44,048 nucleotides of DNA from Muribaculaceae bacterium Zag1 (GCA_002633115.1 NWBJ01000070.1:53515-97562), one strand, 5' to 3'. Positions 24,480 through 33,256 are shown, numbered from the stretch's first letter. The notes: generated by a model from the letters alone, not told the origin. Made by a program: numbers and translations.

Positions 24480-25493
24480 TCAGGGCTTAATGGGGATTAG
24501 GGCGCGCTCGGCGCTGGAGGGGCTCGAGGTGCGGTGGAGCTGGTGGCCGAGGGAATCGGTGATGATGAAGAAGGGGAGGCGGGGGATGGCCAGGCGGTCG
24601 AGGCCGGATGCGAAGATGGTGCCGGGCACCCAGCCCTGCTCCCATTTGGCGCTGTCGACACGGACAGTGCGACGCCAAGTCGAGGTGTCGGAGCACAGCA
24701 TGATATCCAGAATGTGCACATCTCCCCCCTCATGCACGCGCTTGAGCATGGGCACAATCGAATCCTTGCGGTCATTCTTCTCCTGCGAGATCACCAGCAG
24801 CGACAGCGCATTGTCGCTGGGACGGAAGATGCGCACAGTATCGCGCACCAGGGGACGGTAAAGCAGCGAATCGATCGGCTGGCTCGCCTCCTCCTCGGCA
24901 TAACGGCCACCCACCATGGCATAGCCATCGAGCACGCGCCCCATGCGTGCCTCCGGGTCGATGCTCTTAAGCACCGAATCGGCCCGGAACGGATCGACCG
25001 ACGAATCATAAGTGGTGACAAACAGCAAGGTAGACACGAAATTCTGCGGATTCTTGGCAATATACTCCTCAACGATGCGGTTGAGCGCTGCCCCCTTGGC
25101 TGTGAGCAGAGAGTCGGCCTTAGGATTGATGGCGCGGCTCCAGTCCTCATTGATCTTGGTGCCAGAGGCTTGCATCTTATAGGGATTGTGACGGTCGAGC
25201 TTGACATTGACACTCTGCTTGTTGGCGATGTACACGCGCCCGAGGATACGGTACTCATTATCAATGATTTCGACTATGGTCGGTTGCTTTGAGCTGCCAA
25301 AAAATTCAAACTTGCCATTCTTGACAGCCGTCACTCCCGACATCACCCTATCGTCGCCATAATAGCGCATATACAGGTTCATCGTGGGATTGCCAGCCAC
25401 CTCGCCAGTAATATCAAATTTCTCCTCATCGCCACACGAAGAGACCATAAGCACACAAGCCAGCATAAGGACATAAGACCATCTCCGTGCCAT
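24480..25493 (-). CDS. DUF4369-like lipoprotein, possibly thioredoxin-related
   Basis: A protein of 337 residues from the ATG at 25493. MARRWSYVLMLACVLMVSSC is a lipoprotein signal with the acylated cysteine at residue 20. The frame is open to 25553, but the added residues spoil the signal peptide. Residues about 25-125 (FDITGEVAGNPTMNLYMRYY, AVKNGKFEFFG) have the beta-sandwich pattern of DUF4369, which usually precedes a thioredoxin domain in Bacteroidetes. The C-terminal half (about 220-337) has a thioredoxin-like layout (LLVISQEKNDRKDSIVPMLK, WVPGTIFASGLDRLAI, FFIITDSLG) but no CXXC, so redox activity is doubtful. The signal-peptide DNA (25444-25480) closely matches the 33-bp spacer repeat near hisH. 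It follows the histidine kinase gene. Confidence 0.7.
   Translation of the reverse strand: MARRWSYVLMLACVLMVSSCGDEEKFDITGEVAGNPTMNLYMRYYGDDRVMSGVTAVKNGKFEFFGSSKQPTIVEIIDNEYRILGRVYIANKQSVNVKLDRHNPYKMQASGTKINEDWSRAINPKADSLLTAKGAALNRIVEEYIAKNPQNFVSTLLFVTTYDSSVDPFRADSVLKSIDPEARMGRVLDGYAMVGGRYAEEEASQPIDSLLYRPLVRDTVRIFRPSDNALSLLVISQEKNDRKDSIVPMLKRVHEGGDVHILDIMLCSDTSTWRRTVRVDSAKWEQGWVPGTIFASGLDRLAIPRLPFFIITDSLGHQLHRTSSPSSAERALIPIKP
25444..25480. repeat. Copy of the CATAAGGACATAA spacer repeat inside a signal-peptide coding region
   Basis: Aligned with 3068-3103 in the hisH-hisA tandem, 31 of 37 positions agree with one gap. Shared words include ACCATAAG, ACACAAG and TAAGGACATAA. On the minus strand it encodes the hydrophobic core of the DUF4369-like lipoprotein signal. 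Confidence 0.7.
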
Positions 25494-25589
25494 TTTATTT
25501 AAAAATTTCTGTAGAACTGCCATTAAAGTCAAATTCATATTTCCACCCAACATTATATTGAATATTTTATTTGTGTTTTACTGTTTTTA

Positions 25590-25618
25590 GGCCCTTATGT
25601 ATCTTATGTACTTACGGT
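25590..25618. repeat. GTACATAAGATACATAAGG spacer tract at the kinase stop
   Basis: Read on the minus strand, GTAAGTACATAAGATACATAAGGGC begins within the last codons of the histidine kinase and supplies its TAA stop. It belongs to the same word family as 3021-3163. Confidence 0.55.
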
Positions 25619-26848
25619 CTCAAACACCACTATTGGGATTTCGATGCGGAAGGTGGTGCCTTGGCCCACAATGGATTGCTTGACAAATATGCGCCCGTGG
25701 TGATACTCCTCGATAATGCGCTTGGCCAGGGTAAGGCCCAAGCCCCACCCGCGCTTCTTGGTAGTGTAGCCCGGACTGAACACATTCTTGAAATTCTTGC
25801 GGGCGATGCCCTTGCCGGTGTCCTCGACCTCGATGGCCGCCAAGCCTCGGTCCTGCAGCACAGTCACCGTCAGGTCGCCATGGCCCTCCATGGCATCGAC
25901 AGCATTCTTGATCAGATTCTCCATAACCCACTCAAACAGAGGGCGACATGCCTGAGCTGGCAATGGCTCATCGCCCAGATGCCACGCAAATTTCACCTTG
26001 GGCGACACGCGAGTGCTCATATACCCGCAGGCGCTGGCGGCTACCTCGTTGATATCAACCAGCTCCATATTAGGAGCCGAACCAATCTTGGAGAATCGCG
26101 ACGCGATAGTGCTGAGGCGCTGCACATCCTTATTCATCTCCCCTACCGTGTCGGCATCCACGCCCATATCCGGCAGCAGCTCCATCCACGCCATAAGCGA
26201 CGAGATAGGCGTGCCCAGTTGATGGGCAGTCTCCTTGGATAGGCCAACCCACACCTTGTTCTGCTCCGCCTTCTTGGTCGAGAGCACTGCAAAATACACC
26301 ACGGCGATAAACGCCAGCATCACAGCCAATTGCACATAGGGGTAATAGCTAAGGCGCTTGAGTAGGGTCGAATCCTCATAGTAAAGATGTTGGTCATTGC
26401 CCGGCGAGATGGTGATGTCAATCACATTGGGCGTACCGGCCAACTCCTTGAGCTTGTCCTTAAGGAATCGCTGATTTGCGGGTGTCATATCAGTGACCAC
26501 AAACGCCTCATCGTCGGGTTGCGGGAGGCTGAAATTGCGATGCTGCAGTATGTTGCCCTCATCATCGGTGAGCAGCACCGGGATGGTGGTATTGCGTTCT
26601 ATGATGCTGAGCAAGAAGTCTATATCGGTGGTGATTGGCTGAGTGCCAAGGGTGTCGGCGCTCTCGAGGGTGCTGAGGTTAACAATCTCCTTGGTGGCAT
26701 CGGCCCAAATCTCCATGCGTTCGCGCTCCTGCACGGCCAGGTCTTGGATCAGTTTGTCGGAGGTATAGAGGAAGAATGCCACAACACATGCCGCGACAAT
26801 CAAAAACCACACGCGCCCATATTGGCGCAAATCTATAATCCGAGTCAT
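25604..26848 (-). CDS. Membrane sensor histidine kinase
   Basis: A 414-residue two-component sensor. It has two transmembrane helices (about 13-29 and 172-190) around a periplasmic sensor domain of about 140 residues with a charged helix and a short beta core. The DHp domain holds the phosphoacceptor H209 in SKETAHQLGTPISSL. The HATPase domain has the N-box ENLIKNAVDAM (N315), G1 VEDTGKGI (about 341-348) and G2 GWGLGLTLAKRII. The ATG at 26848 is preferred over a TTG two codons earlier. No response regulator is encoded nearby, so it is an orphan here. The stop codon falls in a CATAAG repeat. It may be cotranscribed with the DUF4369-like gene 110 bases downstream. Signal unknown. Confidence 0.9.
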   Translation of the reverse strand: MTRIIDLRQYGRVWFLIVAACVVAFFLYTSDKLIQDLAVQERERMEIWADATKEIVNLSTLESADTLGTQPITTDIDFLLSIIERNTTIPVLLTDDEGNILQHRNFSLPQPDDEAFVVTDMTPANQRFLKDKLKELAGTPNVIDITISPGNDQHLYYEDSTLLKRLSYYPYVQLAVMLAFIAVVYFAVLSTKKAEQNKVWVGLSKETAHQLGTPISSLMAWMELLPDMGVDADTVGEMNKDVQRLSTIASRFSKIGSAPNMELVDINEVAASACGYMSTRVSPKVKFAWHLGDEPLPAQACRPLFEWVMENLIKNAVDAMEGHGDLTVTVLQDRGLAAIEVEDTGKGIARKNFKNVFSPGYTTKKRGWGLGLTLAKRIIEEYHHGRIFVKQSIVGQGTTFRIEIPIVVFETVST

Positions 26849-26861
26849 ACTCAATGACTAA

Positions 26862-26933
26862 ATGAAACAAACCCTACAGGGTAGTAAGGAATGATTGAAC
26901 TCTTAGGCTAAGTGAAATAACCCCTACGGGGTA
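26862..26933. repeat. REP-like units, two copies
   Basis: Units at 26862-26884 (ATGAAACAAACCCTACAGGG) and 26912-26933 (GTGAAATAACCCCTACGGGG) carry the CCCCTACGGGG palindrome or a variant behind a TGAAAYAA lead. They match the four units at 31543-31727. They lie between the kinase start and the AsmA-family stop. Confidence 0.8.
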
Positions 26934-26944
26934 TTCTTTCCAGC

Positions 26945-26989
26945 CTTACTTATTACTTATTACTCATTACTTATTACTCATTACTTATC
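26945..26989. repeat. GTAATGAGTAATAA spacer repeat at the AsmA-family stop
   Basis: On the minus strand, AAGTAATGAGTAATAAGTAATG words begin within the last codons of the AsmA-family gene and provide its TAA stop. The tract has stop codons in all three frames. Confidence 0.75.
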
Positions 26990-29900
26990 AAGCAGGCCTT
27001 GTTGGCGCAGGTAGAAGGAATCGGCGGCTGAGATGGTGTCGGTGGCGGCATCGATGGTGGGAGCCGTCTCAGGCCGCTGGTTGATGTTGAGCTCGGCAAA
27101 GCGCGAGTTGCGCACGCCACGGCGGAACACATTCTCAAACTGATTGATCAGGTTGACTCGGGTGGTGTCGACCAGCGCAACCTCTTCGACAGCCTGTTTC
27201 TCGTTGAAGTGAGCCTTGCCAAGGCGTATCTTGTAATCGTCGGTGTTGCCCTTGATGTTGAGGCCGAATTTGAACGGCAAGGGCGACTTGAGCACCGCCA
27301 CATGGTAGTCAAAATTCATATCTAAGTCATTATGCCCTTGCACGCCCAAGCGGTATCGGTCAAAGTCGAACACAAACGGATACAGCTGCATCATATTATT
27401 CTCGACAATCAGCTGCACCGCCATGTGGTCAATCAGATTCTTCTGTTTATCTTTGAAGAACAGCCACTTAGACATTGTTTTGAAAGTCTCCTCATCGAGG
27501 AACACCAGCGAATCGCCCTCAAGGCTGATAGCAGCGTTGAGAGTGGGTATCAGCAGGTTCATCTCTTGGTCGACATCGGCCGTAGCGGCAATGTCGGCCT
27601 TGATGATACCGCTGATATCCTGCATCAGCGGCATGATCGAATCGATGGCGGGCACCAGCTGCAAGAAGTCGTGGATGTTGAAATCCTTAAGCTTCATGCC
27701 AAAGGCAAATTTCATATCCTCGACATTAGGAGCCGAGTAGAGGGCCGATAGGTCAATCGAACCTACCGATGACGCAGCCCTGAGCCCATGCAGATTCAAG
27801 GCTCCGTCATAAGCCATGGCCTCGCCGCGCAGACTGTCGAGCACAAAGTCGGAATACAGCACATGGTTGGCGCGCAGCTTAAAGCGGGCGTCAATGTTGA
27901 CGGGAATCAGGAAGGGTCCTACCGAATCGCTATTCTCGTTACCGACCTTTATGGCGTACTCATCATCCAAGTCGCCGCTCAATGCGGTGCCAGATGCGGC
28001 AGCGCCGGTAAAGAAGGCATTGGCCAACTCATTGACGTCAATCGTATCAGAAATCAGGTCAAAGTTGATCTTGAGGCTCTGGCGACTGCCACGCGCCGTG
28101 AAGGCGCGCTTCATATTTGATATGCTGCCAAGCACCGAGAAATCGCTATTGCCAGCCATATACTCGATACCGTCGAGTACAATCGAATCGTTGTTGAAAT
28201 GCGCATTGAGGTTGGATATCCTGTTGCGCAGCGGGAAGGCCGTGGTGAACAGACGCGCACGGTCGGCCGACAGCGTGCCTCCCATATTCCACTCGAGCAA
28301 CAGGCGCTTGAAGCCTCGGCTCATACCCCAGTCAATCACCTCATTGTCGGCTTGTTCCATCTCGGGCTGTGGACGCGGACGCATGCCCTTAGCCTCCATT
28401 CTCGCACGCTGGATCTTCATAGCCTGGCGGAATATGGTATCCATAGGCAGCTCGGGAGCGGCCTGGTGCAACGAGTCGGCAAGATGCTTCACCTCGCGGC
28501 GCCCCTGCGGCAGTTCGCTATCGGGCAACTTGTAGAGATGGGTATTTAGCTTGGCATTCCTCACCATAAAGCGGGTAGACTTGTCGCCAGCGCTCACGCG
28601 GCCCAGCTCGGCATTGAGCCGGAACAGAGGCAGATGGGCATCGCCATGATAGCGCTGCATGGCCACCGTACCGCTGAGATTGCGTATGCGCGCCCCAGAG
28701 GAATCCTCGCGAGCCAATAGCGACAAGTGACCGATATTCACCTTGCCGCCAAAGGGTATGATAGCCGTGGTGTCGCTGCTGTTGGCCTTATTGAGCGAAC
28801 CCACACCAATCTTGAAGTTCTTGAGGTTGACATCGATATCCGACACCAACAGCTTGGCGCTGTCAATAGCCACCGAGGCGGTAAGCAGACTGTCGAGCTG
28901 GCCGCGCTGGGTGTCAATCGATCGGCTGGTGCCGAAATTGAGTTCGGCCTTGTGGGCATACAGCATGGTCAGGGTGTCGGGCGATAGGTAATACAGATTG
29001 AGGGCGTTGACCTTGCCATCCACCTTGAGCTTGTGGAAATTCTCGCGCGAGAGCATCGACTGGCGCCCGCGTATGCGAGTGTCCATAGTGATGGTGCCGG
29101 TGGTCTGGGCTCCGCCAAGCAGGGCTTTGAGCTGAGCCGGAAGGCGAGTGAGAATGATGCGGGCATCGACCGTGCCGTTGAAATAGGGGTCAGAGAGCAA
29201 ATAGGCCAGATTGCCCTTGACATCGATGGTGGTAGCGGGACCTCCGATTACGAGCTTGTTAATCTCGACCTTTGCGGCGTTGAGGTCTGACCCAGCCAGG
29301 GTGATGGTGGTGCCAAGTATGATTTTGCGCAGGTCTACCTGCTGCCATTTGAATTGGCTCTCGGGTATGTCGATGGTCAGCACTCCGTAGGGTATCATAT
29401 CCGATGCCATATCGTAAGGCTTGTCCAAGCGGAATGTCATTCCTACCTCGGCATTTGTCTTGATGCCCGAGGGGATGCTATAACTGCGCTTCACCGAATC
29501 GGGAAGGGTCTCAAGCACCTCGGCGATAGCCAATGGGCCTACCTCGCCCTCAAGCGATTCGATCAGCAACTGGTCGGTGAAATCGAGCCACGCCGAGAAG
29601 CGCCCCCTGAGCACACTGGCGGCAAAGTTGAAGTTGGTAAGGCCGAGCTGTGAGGGCCGGTCGTGCTTCCAGTCGAGGGTGCCGTTGATAGCAATAGGCA
29701 TTGACGACTGCCCTATCATATCTAACATCGGCGAAGCCACATTGCTGTCGATGATTATCTTGTAGGCCGGGGCCACGGTGGGCTCTTCGCCTTTTTCAAA
29801 TAGGTCGGCGCTGTCGAGGCGAGCCTCAATCTTCATGCCGGTCGAGAGGTCGGCATAGCGGATGGGGCGCGGGTCGGTGAGTTTGAAGCTGCGGATGCGT

Positions 29901-30382
29901 ATGTCGGGCATCTCTATGGCCGTGGTGTCGGTGTCTTCGGTTTTGTAGATGTCAAAATTGGTGAGATGGTCGTTGACTATCACCAAGTTGGCCTGGAGGG
30001 CCGAAATCTCCACGTCGTTGAGGACGATGGTACCTTTGGAGAGAGCAGCCAGATTGATGCCACCCTTGAACTTGCCTACCGATGCCAAGGTATCGGCCCA
30101 GACGGGCAGAGTGTCTCGGGCCTCTTTGGGTAGCTGCGCGATGTCGCGGCTGACCACAACCAGACTGTCGACCGTGAGGTTGAGAAATGGGAAGGTGTGC
30201 TGCAGATTCAGCTCAACGCGCCCGATGGTGACATCGGCGTTGAGCATCTTGTTGGCTACTGTCTCAACCACCGGCGTGAGGCGCTGGGGCTTGAGCAGCT
30301 TGACAGTGGCCAAGAGCGAACCGATGACAATCAGCGCGATCGCCATCACTGTCCAGAATACTATTTTAAGGAGGGTCTTCAT
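26981..30382 (-). CDS. Large AsmA-family envelope protein
   Basis: A 1,133-residue protein with one N-terminal membrane anchor (about residues 5-27, IVFWTVMAIALIVIGSLLAT) and a long periplasmic beta-rich body. It opens like AsmA proteins: LTPVVETVANKMLNADVTIGRVELNLQHTFPFLNLTVDSL, where the start of the body sets up the repeating beta-groove. The C-terminal part (PFVFDFDRYRLGVQGHNDLDMNFDYHVAVLKSPLPFKFGL) matches the conserved end region of the family. AsmA relatives span the periplasm and move lipids to, or influence assembly of, the outer membrane; the substrate here is not visible. It is followed by the kinase and preceded by the DUF5715-type gene on the same strand, so one operon is likely. 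Confidence 0.85.
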   Translation of the reverse strand: MKTLLKIVFWTVMAIALIVIGSLLATVKLLKPQRLTPVVETVANKMLNADVTIGRVELNLQHTFPFLNLTVDSLVVVSRDIAQLPKEARDTLPVWADTLASVGKFKGGINLAALSKGTIVLNDVEISALQANLVIVNDHLTNFDIYKTEDTDTTAIEMPDIRIRSFKLTDPRPIRYADLSTGMKIEARLDSADLFEKGEEPTVAPAYKIIIDSNVASPMLDMIGQSSMPIAINGTLDWKHDRPSQLGLTNFNFAASVLRGRFSAWLDFTDQLLIESLEGEVGPLAIAEVLETLPDSVKRSYSIPSGIKTNAEVGMTFRLDKPYDMASDMIPYGVLTIDIPESQFKWQQVDLRKIILGTTITLAGSDLNAAKVEINKLVIGGPATTIDVKGNLAYLLSDPYFNGTVDARIILTRLPAQLKALLGGAQTTGTITMDTRIRGRQSMLSRENFHKLKVDGKVNALNLYYLSPDTLTMLYAHKAELNFGTSRSIDTQRGQLDSLLTASVAIDSAKLLVSDIDVNLKNFKIGVGSLNKANSSDTTAIIPFGGKVNIGHLSLLAREDSSGARIRNLSGTVAMQRYHGDAHLPLFRLNAELGRVSAGDKSTRFMVRNAKLNTHLYKLPDSELPQGRREVKHLADSLHQAAPELPMDTIFRQAMKIQRARMEAKGMRPRPQPEMEQADNEVIDWGMSRGFKRLLLEWNMGGTLSADRARLFTTAFPLRNRISNLNAHFNNDSIVLDGIEYMAGNSDFSVLGSISNMKRAFTARGSRQSLKINFDLISDTIDVNELANAFFTGAAASGTALSGDLDDEYAIKVGNENSDSVGPFLIPVNIDARFKLRANHVLYSDFVLDSLRGEAMAYDGALNLHGLRAASSVGSIDLSALYSAPNVEDMKFAFGMKLKDFNIHDFLQLVPAIDSIMPLMQDISGIIKADIAATADVDQEMNLLIPTLNAAISLEGDSLVFLDEETFKTMSKWLFFKDKQKNLIDHMAVQLIVENNMMQLYPFVFDFDRYRLGVQGHNDLDMNFDYHVAVLKSPLPFKFGLNIKGNTDDYKIRLGKAHFNEKQAVEEVALVDTTRVNLINQFENVFRRGVRNSRFAELNINQRPETAPTIDAATDTISAADSFYLRQQGLLDK

Positions 30383-30406
30383 CTATTTGAGAGGGAGCGA
30401 ACCAGC

Positions 30407-30480
30407 TTACTTTTGACTTTTGACTTTTGACTTATCACTTATCACTTTTGACTTTTGACTTTTGACTTTTGACTTATCAC
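30407..30480. repeat. GTCAAAAGT / GTGATAAG spacer repeat
   Basis: A plus-strand tract of ACTTTTGACTTTTGACTTATCAC words fills the gap between two minus-strand genes. On the minus strand it begins GTGATAAGTCAAAAGTC, and the TGA in that word is the stop codon of the DUF5715-type gene. Confidence 0.8.
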
Positions 30481-31286
30481 CTTGCCGTGATATGGAAGCA
30501 CGATTGCTTGCGCTCGTGCTTGACATAGCAGCGGCCATCGCTGCGCAGGTCGTAGAGCACCTCGGCCAGCAGATTTTTCAGGTCTTCCTGGTTGCGGCGC
30601 ACTCCAGTCGAGTCATTGCAAATAAACTTGAGATAACTGATGTCGAAGGTCGTGCCATACTGGTGGCATGATTCCTGGGTGGCATTGCGGTTGATGCGCC
30701 TCAGCTGCCCCACAGTGAGCGGTGTGCGCGTCACGCTGGTCACCTTGATGCGATAATTGCCTCCGCCGCGCTCCATCAGGGCGCGGTTGAAGCGGCGTCC
30801 GATCTCGGTGAGCAGCTGAGCGGCCTCTGGCACGAGATAGGGATACGAGTGAGTGAGGGTATCGACATAATACTCGGGGCAGGAAGCTATCTCCACAATC
30901 GGGCGGCGCAGATGCCAAGCGTCCCACACTCCATTGATGGGAGCGATGCCCAGGGCGCGGGCTGCCTGTAGCTGCACATGGTTGCTGTCGTTAAATGCCT
31001 TGTTGAGGCCTCCGCCGATAGCTCTGACCTTGAGCTTGACACACCCTTGGTCGGGCATCTCGGCAAGGCGCGCCTCGTAGGTATTGGGAACGTCTTCAAA
31101 CAGGTAAGCTATCGTGCACGGCTGCTGTGGAGCCGGCTCCTCAAGAGTCTCGACTGTCGGCACCGTCGGGCGCGACAAGGCCCAGAGCACTATGCCAGCG
31201 CAGAGCAGTCCCACCCCAAGAAACATGGCGCGCAGCAGGCGCCATACCGGGGTTGTCTTTTTATTTTGCTTTTTTGTTGTAGCCAT
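30477..31286 (-). CDS. DUF5715-type protein with M15-peptidase-like motif
   Basis: A protein of 269 residues from the ATG at 31286; the frame extends to 31325 but adds only AT-leader residues. One membrane anchor (about 15-37) faces the periplasm. The C-terminal region has SVTRTPLTVGQLRRINRNAT, then SCHQYGTTFDISY (H208, six residues, D215) and a final SCFHITAR (H265). H-x6-D...H is the zinc triad layout of M15 D-Ala-D-Ala peptidases, and I recall Bacteroidetes DUF5715 proteins of this pattern. The catalytic Glu that normally stands three residues before the last His is a serine (Q-S-C-F-H), so peptidase activity is uncertain. It is the first gene of the minus-strand cluster running to 24480. 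Confidence 0.65.
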   Translation of the reverse strand: MATTKKQNKKTTPVWRLLRAMFLGVGLLCAGIVLWALSRPTVPTVETLEEPAPQQPCTIAYLFEDVPNTYEARLAEMPDQGCVKLKVRAIGGGLNKAFNDSNHVQLQAARALGIAPINGVWDAWHLRRPIVEIASCPEYYVDTLTHSYPYLVPEAAQLLTEIGRRFNRALMERGGGNYRIKVTSVTRTPLTVGQLRRINRNATQESCHQYGTTFDISYLKFICNDSTGVRRNQEDLKNLLAEVLYDLRSDGRCYVKHERKQSCFHITAR

Positions 31287-31384
31287 AGAAATATACGGCG
31301 TAAAGTTACGAATTATTTTCGACATAGAAATGTCAACCTCGGCCGTTTGGCATTATTTTGTAATTATCCCCACTTATTCCTCCT

Positions 31385-31460
31385 CAAAACCACGGATTAC
31401 ACGGATTACACGGATACTATCCGGATGGAATCCGTGTAATCCGTGGTTTCCGTGGTTTTG
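31385..31460. repeat. 31-bp near-perfect inverted repeat
   Basis: Arms at 31385-31415 and 31430-31460 pair except at three positions around a 14-base loop. The arms are built of CCACGGATTACACGG words. It lies upstream of the DUF5715-type gene start and far from the OmpA start. No T-run follows, so it is not a classical terminator. Confidence 0.8.
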
Positions 31461-31542
31461 AATCCCTGTATATATTTCGGTACAATCCATAGTTATTAAA
31501 AATACTAAGTAAGGGCTCAATTAAGCTTCATTCTCAGATGTA

Positions 31543-31727
31543 CCCGGATGGCTACCCCGTAGGGGTTGTTTCATCTAGTATACAGGTTAACACCCGGATG
31601 GCTACCCCGTAGGGGTTGTTTCATTCTAGTGCTCAGAATGTTAGTGAAACAACCCCTACGGGGTAGGAGGGGGAGGGGTATGGGGCCATAGCTAGATGAA
31701 ATAACCCCTACGGGGTAGCCATCCGGG
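31543..31727. repeat. REP-like array, four units in two orientations
   Basis: Two 32-base units in one orientation (31543-31574, 31593-31624) share CCCGGATGGCTACCCCGTAG followed by GGGTTGTTTCAT. Then come a truncated inverted unit (31645-31666) and a full inverted unit (31696-31727, one substitution). Each has the ACCCCGTAGGGGT palindrome. Paired inversion is typical of REP/BIME elements. The rest of 31287-31900 is an AT-rich leader with no gene I can support. Confidence 0.85.
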
Positions 31728-31900
31728 CGACCTCCAGATTTATCTTCTAATTGACCCATTACTTATTGTGATTATGTTAAAAAATCAATGTTGCAAATGT
31801 TAATTGGTCAATTGTGCCGACAAACCAAACTGTACAGATAAAACCTTTCTTTATTTGATTCGTTTCACTAATACAAACATAACCAAAAACTATCTTATTT

Positions 31901-33061
31901 ATGAAAAGCCATTTACTCATCGCTGCTTTGGCTTGTGGAGCCCTCGCAGCAAATGCACAAACCGGAGTTGAGCCTACTTCGCTCGCTAATGACTGGGCAA
32001 TAGGTGTAACGGGTGGCGTAACCACACCGCTCAATGGTGGCCGCACTGTAGGAAATCATAGCTTCTTTGGAAGCATGAGAGGCACCTTCGGCTTCGATGT
32101 CCACAAGCAAATCAGCTACTATTTCGGTTTGGGAGTGGAAGGAAGCTGGAGCGTTAACACCAGCAGCTGGTACAACTATGTGTCATCCAGAAACTCGATC
32201 GACGGCCAATATCTGGGCGTCTATGGCACATTCAGCATCTCGCGCTTATTCCAAGGCTTCAGATGCGGCCTCGCCAACCTGAATGTCGACGCTGTGCTCG
32301 GCGCTGGTTGGGGTCATGAATTCTGGCCCAGCTCGCAGCAGCCCGACTGGAACTACTTTGCAACCAAGACTGGCCTCAACATCGACTACAACTTCGACCG
32401 AACCTGGACTCTCTCGCTGCGCCCATCAATCACCTGGGACATGAGTGACGCCCGCACAAAACAAAGCTCAGTTTCGTACAACAGCAACTGCGCTTCGTTC
32501 AACCTCTCGCTTGCTGTGATGTACCACTTCGGTGCTCGCACCCACTGCATCACCTGCCCGCCCGACCTCAGTGGCGAAGTCGCTGCTCTTAACAACCGCG
32601 TCAACGAACTGCGTGGAGCTCTCGCCGAGGCTAACAATTCCGCACAGGCTCAGGGCGCTCGCGCCGACCGTCTGGCTCAAGAGCTCGCTGCTTGCCAGAG
32701 CCGCGAACCTGAGGTGATCACCAACACCACCAATACTCTCGAAAGCGTCCGCTACGTGTACTTCGGCCTTGGCAAACACACCGTATCTGCCGACCAAATG
32801 CCTAACGTAGAGATGATTGCCAACTACATGAAGAATCATCCTGAGAGCACCGTGCTCATCAAGGGTTATGCTTCACAAGACGGTAACCTCGACTTCAACA
32901 TCAAGCTCGCCAAGAACCGCGCTGAAGCCGTCAAGACTCTCCTTATCAACAAGTACAAGATCCCCGCAAGCCGCATCACTGCTGAAGGCGAAGGCATCGG
33001 CCACATGTTCAAGGAAGAGAGCTGGAACCGCGTAGCAATCTGCATCCTCGACGCCGATTGA
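31901..33061 (+). CDS. OmpA-family outer-membrane protein
   Basis: A 386-residue porin-like protein. The signal peptide MKSHLLIAALACGALAANA is followed by an N-terminal eight-strand-type barrel (about 28-215) with alternating aromatic strands such as YYFGLGVEGSWSVN and FNLSLAVMYHFG. A coiled-coil/linker (about 228-265, EVAALNNRVNELRGALAEAN) precedes a C-terminal OmpA-like peptidoglycan-binding domain (about 280-386) with VLIKGYASQDGNLDFNIKLAKNRAEAV, whose Asp and Arg bind diaminopimelate in the family, and NRVAICI at the end. It anchors the outer membrane to peptidoglycan. It is monocistronic, with a strong terminator at 33151-33184. The AT-rich leader upstream has no full promoter match that I could find. 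Confidence 0.92.
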   Translation: MKSHLLIAALACGALAANAQTGVEPTSLANDWAIGVTGGVTTPLNGGRTVGNHSFFGSMRGTFGFDVHKQISYYFGLGVEGSWSVNTSSWYNYVSSRNSIDGQYLGVYGTFSISRLFQGFRCGLANLNVDAVLGAGWGHEFWPSSQQPDWNYFATKTGLNIDYNFDRTWTLSLRPSITWDMSDARTKQSSVSYNSNCASFNLSLAVMYHFGARTHCITCPPDLSGEVAALNNRVNELRGALAEANNSAQAQGARADRLAQELAACQSREPEVITNTTNTLESVRYVYFGLGKHTVSADQMPNVEMIANYMKNHPESTVLIKGYASQDGNLDFNIKLAKNRAEAVKTLLINKYKIPASRITAEGEGIGHMFKEESWNRVAICILDAD

Positions 33062-33074
33062 AGTAACAAGTAAT

Positions 33075-33108
33075 AGTGAATAGTGAATAACGGCTATCAC
33101 TATTCACT
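33075..33108. repeat. AGTGAATAGTGA / TCACTATTCACT inverted repeat
   Basis: Twelve-bp perfect arms with a 10-base loop just after the OmpA stop. They are part of a TAATAGTGAATAGTGAATAA tract rich in stop codons, in the style of the other spacers. A true terminator follows at 33151. Confidence 0.75.
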
Positions 33109-33150
33109 TTTCACTAAAAAGACACGTCTGTTCAATTACATAGTTAGTTT

Positions 33151-33184
33151 AAGGGCGCTCCCTGTGACAGGAAGCGCCCTTTTA
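33151..33184 (+). terminator. Rho-independent terminator after the OmpA-family gene
   Basis: AAGGGCGCTCCCTG pairs with CAGGAAGCGCCCTT (one mismatch, three-base loop) and is followed by TTTT at 33180-33183. It suits the plus-strand gene ending at 33061. Confidence 0.88.
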
Positions 33185-33256
33185 ATGAGAAATGAATAAT
33201 GAAGAATGAAAAATGAAGAATTATTTGAGGATTCTTCATTCTTCATTTTTCATTAT
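33183..33256. repeat. ATGAAGAATGAAAAATG spacer repeat with inverted partner
   Basis: A direct AATGAATAATGAAGAATG tract is followed, after ATTATTTGAGGA, by TTCTTCATTCTTCATTTTTC, the inverted form. It lies between convergent transcription units, with a terminator on each side, and may fold into a hairpin on either strand. Confidence 0.75.

Noticed and set aside
31740-31900. A full promoter for the OmpA-family gene
   Set aside because: TTTATTTG resembles a -7 box, but no TTTG lies at the required distance, so I did not annotate it.
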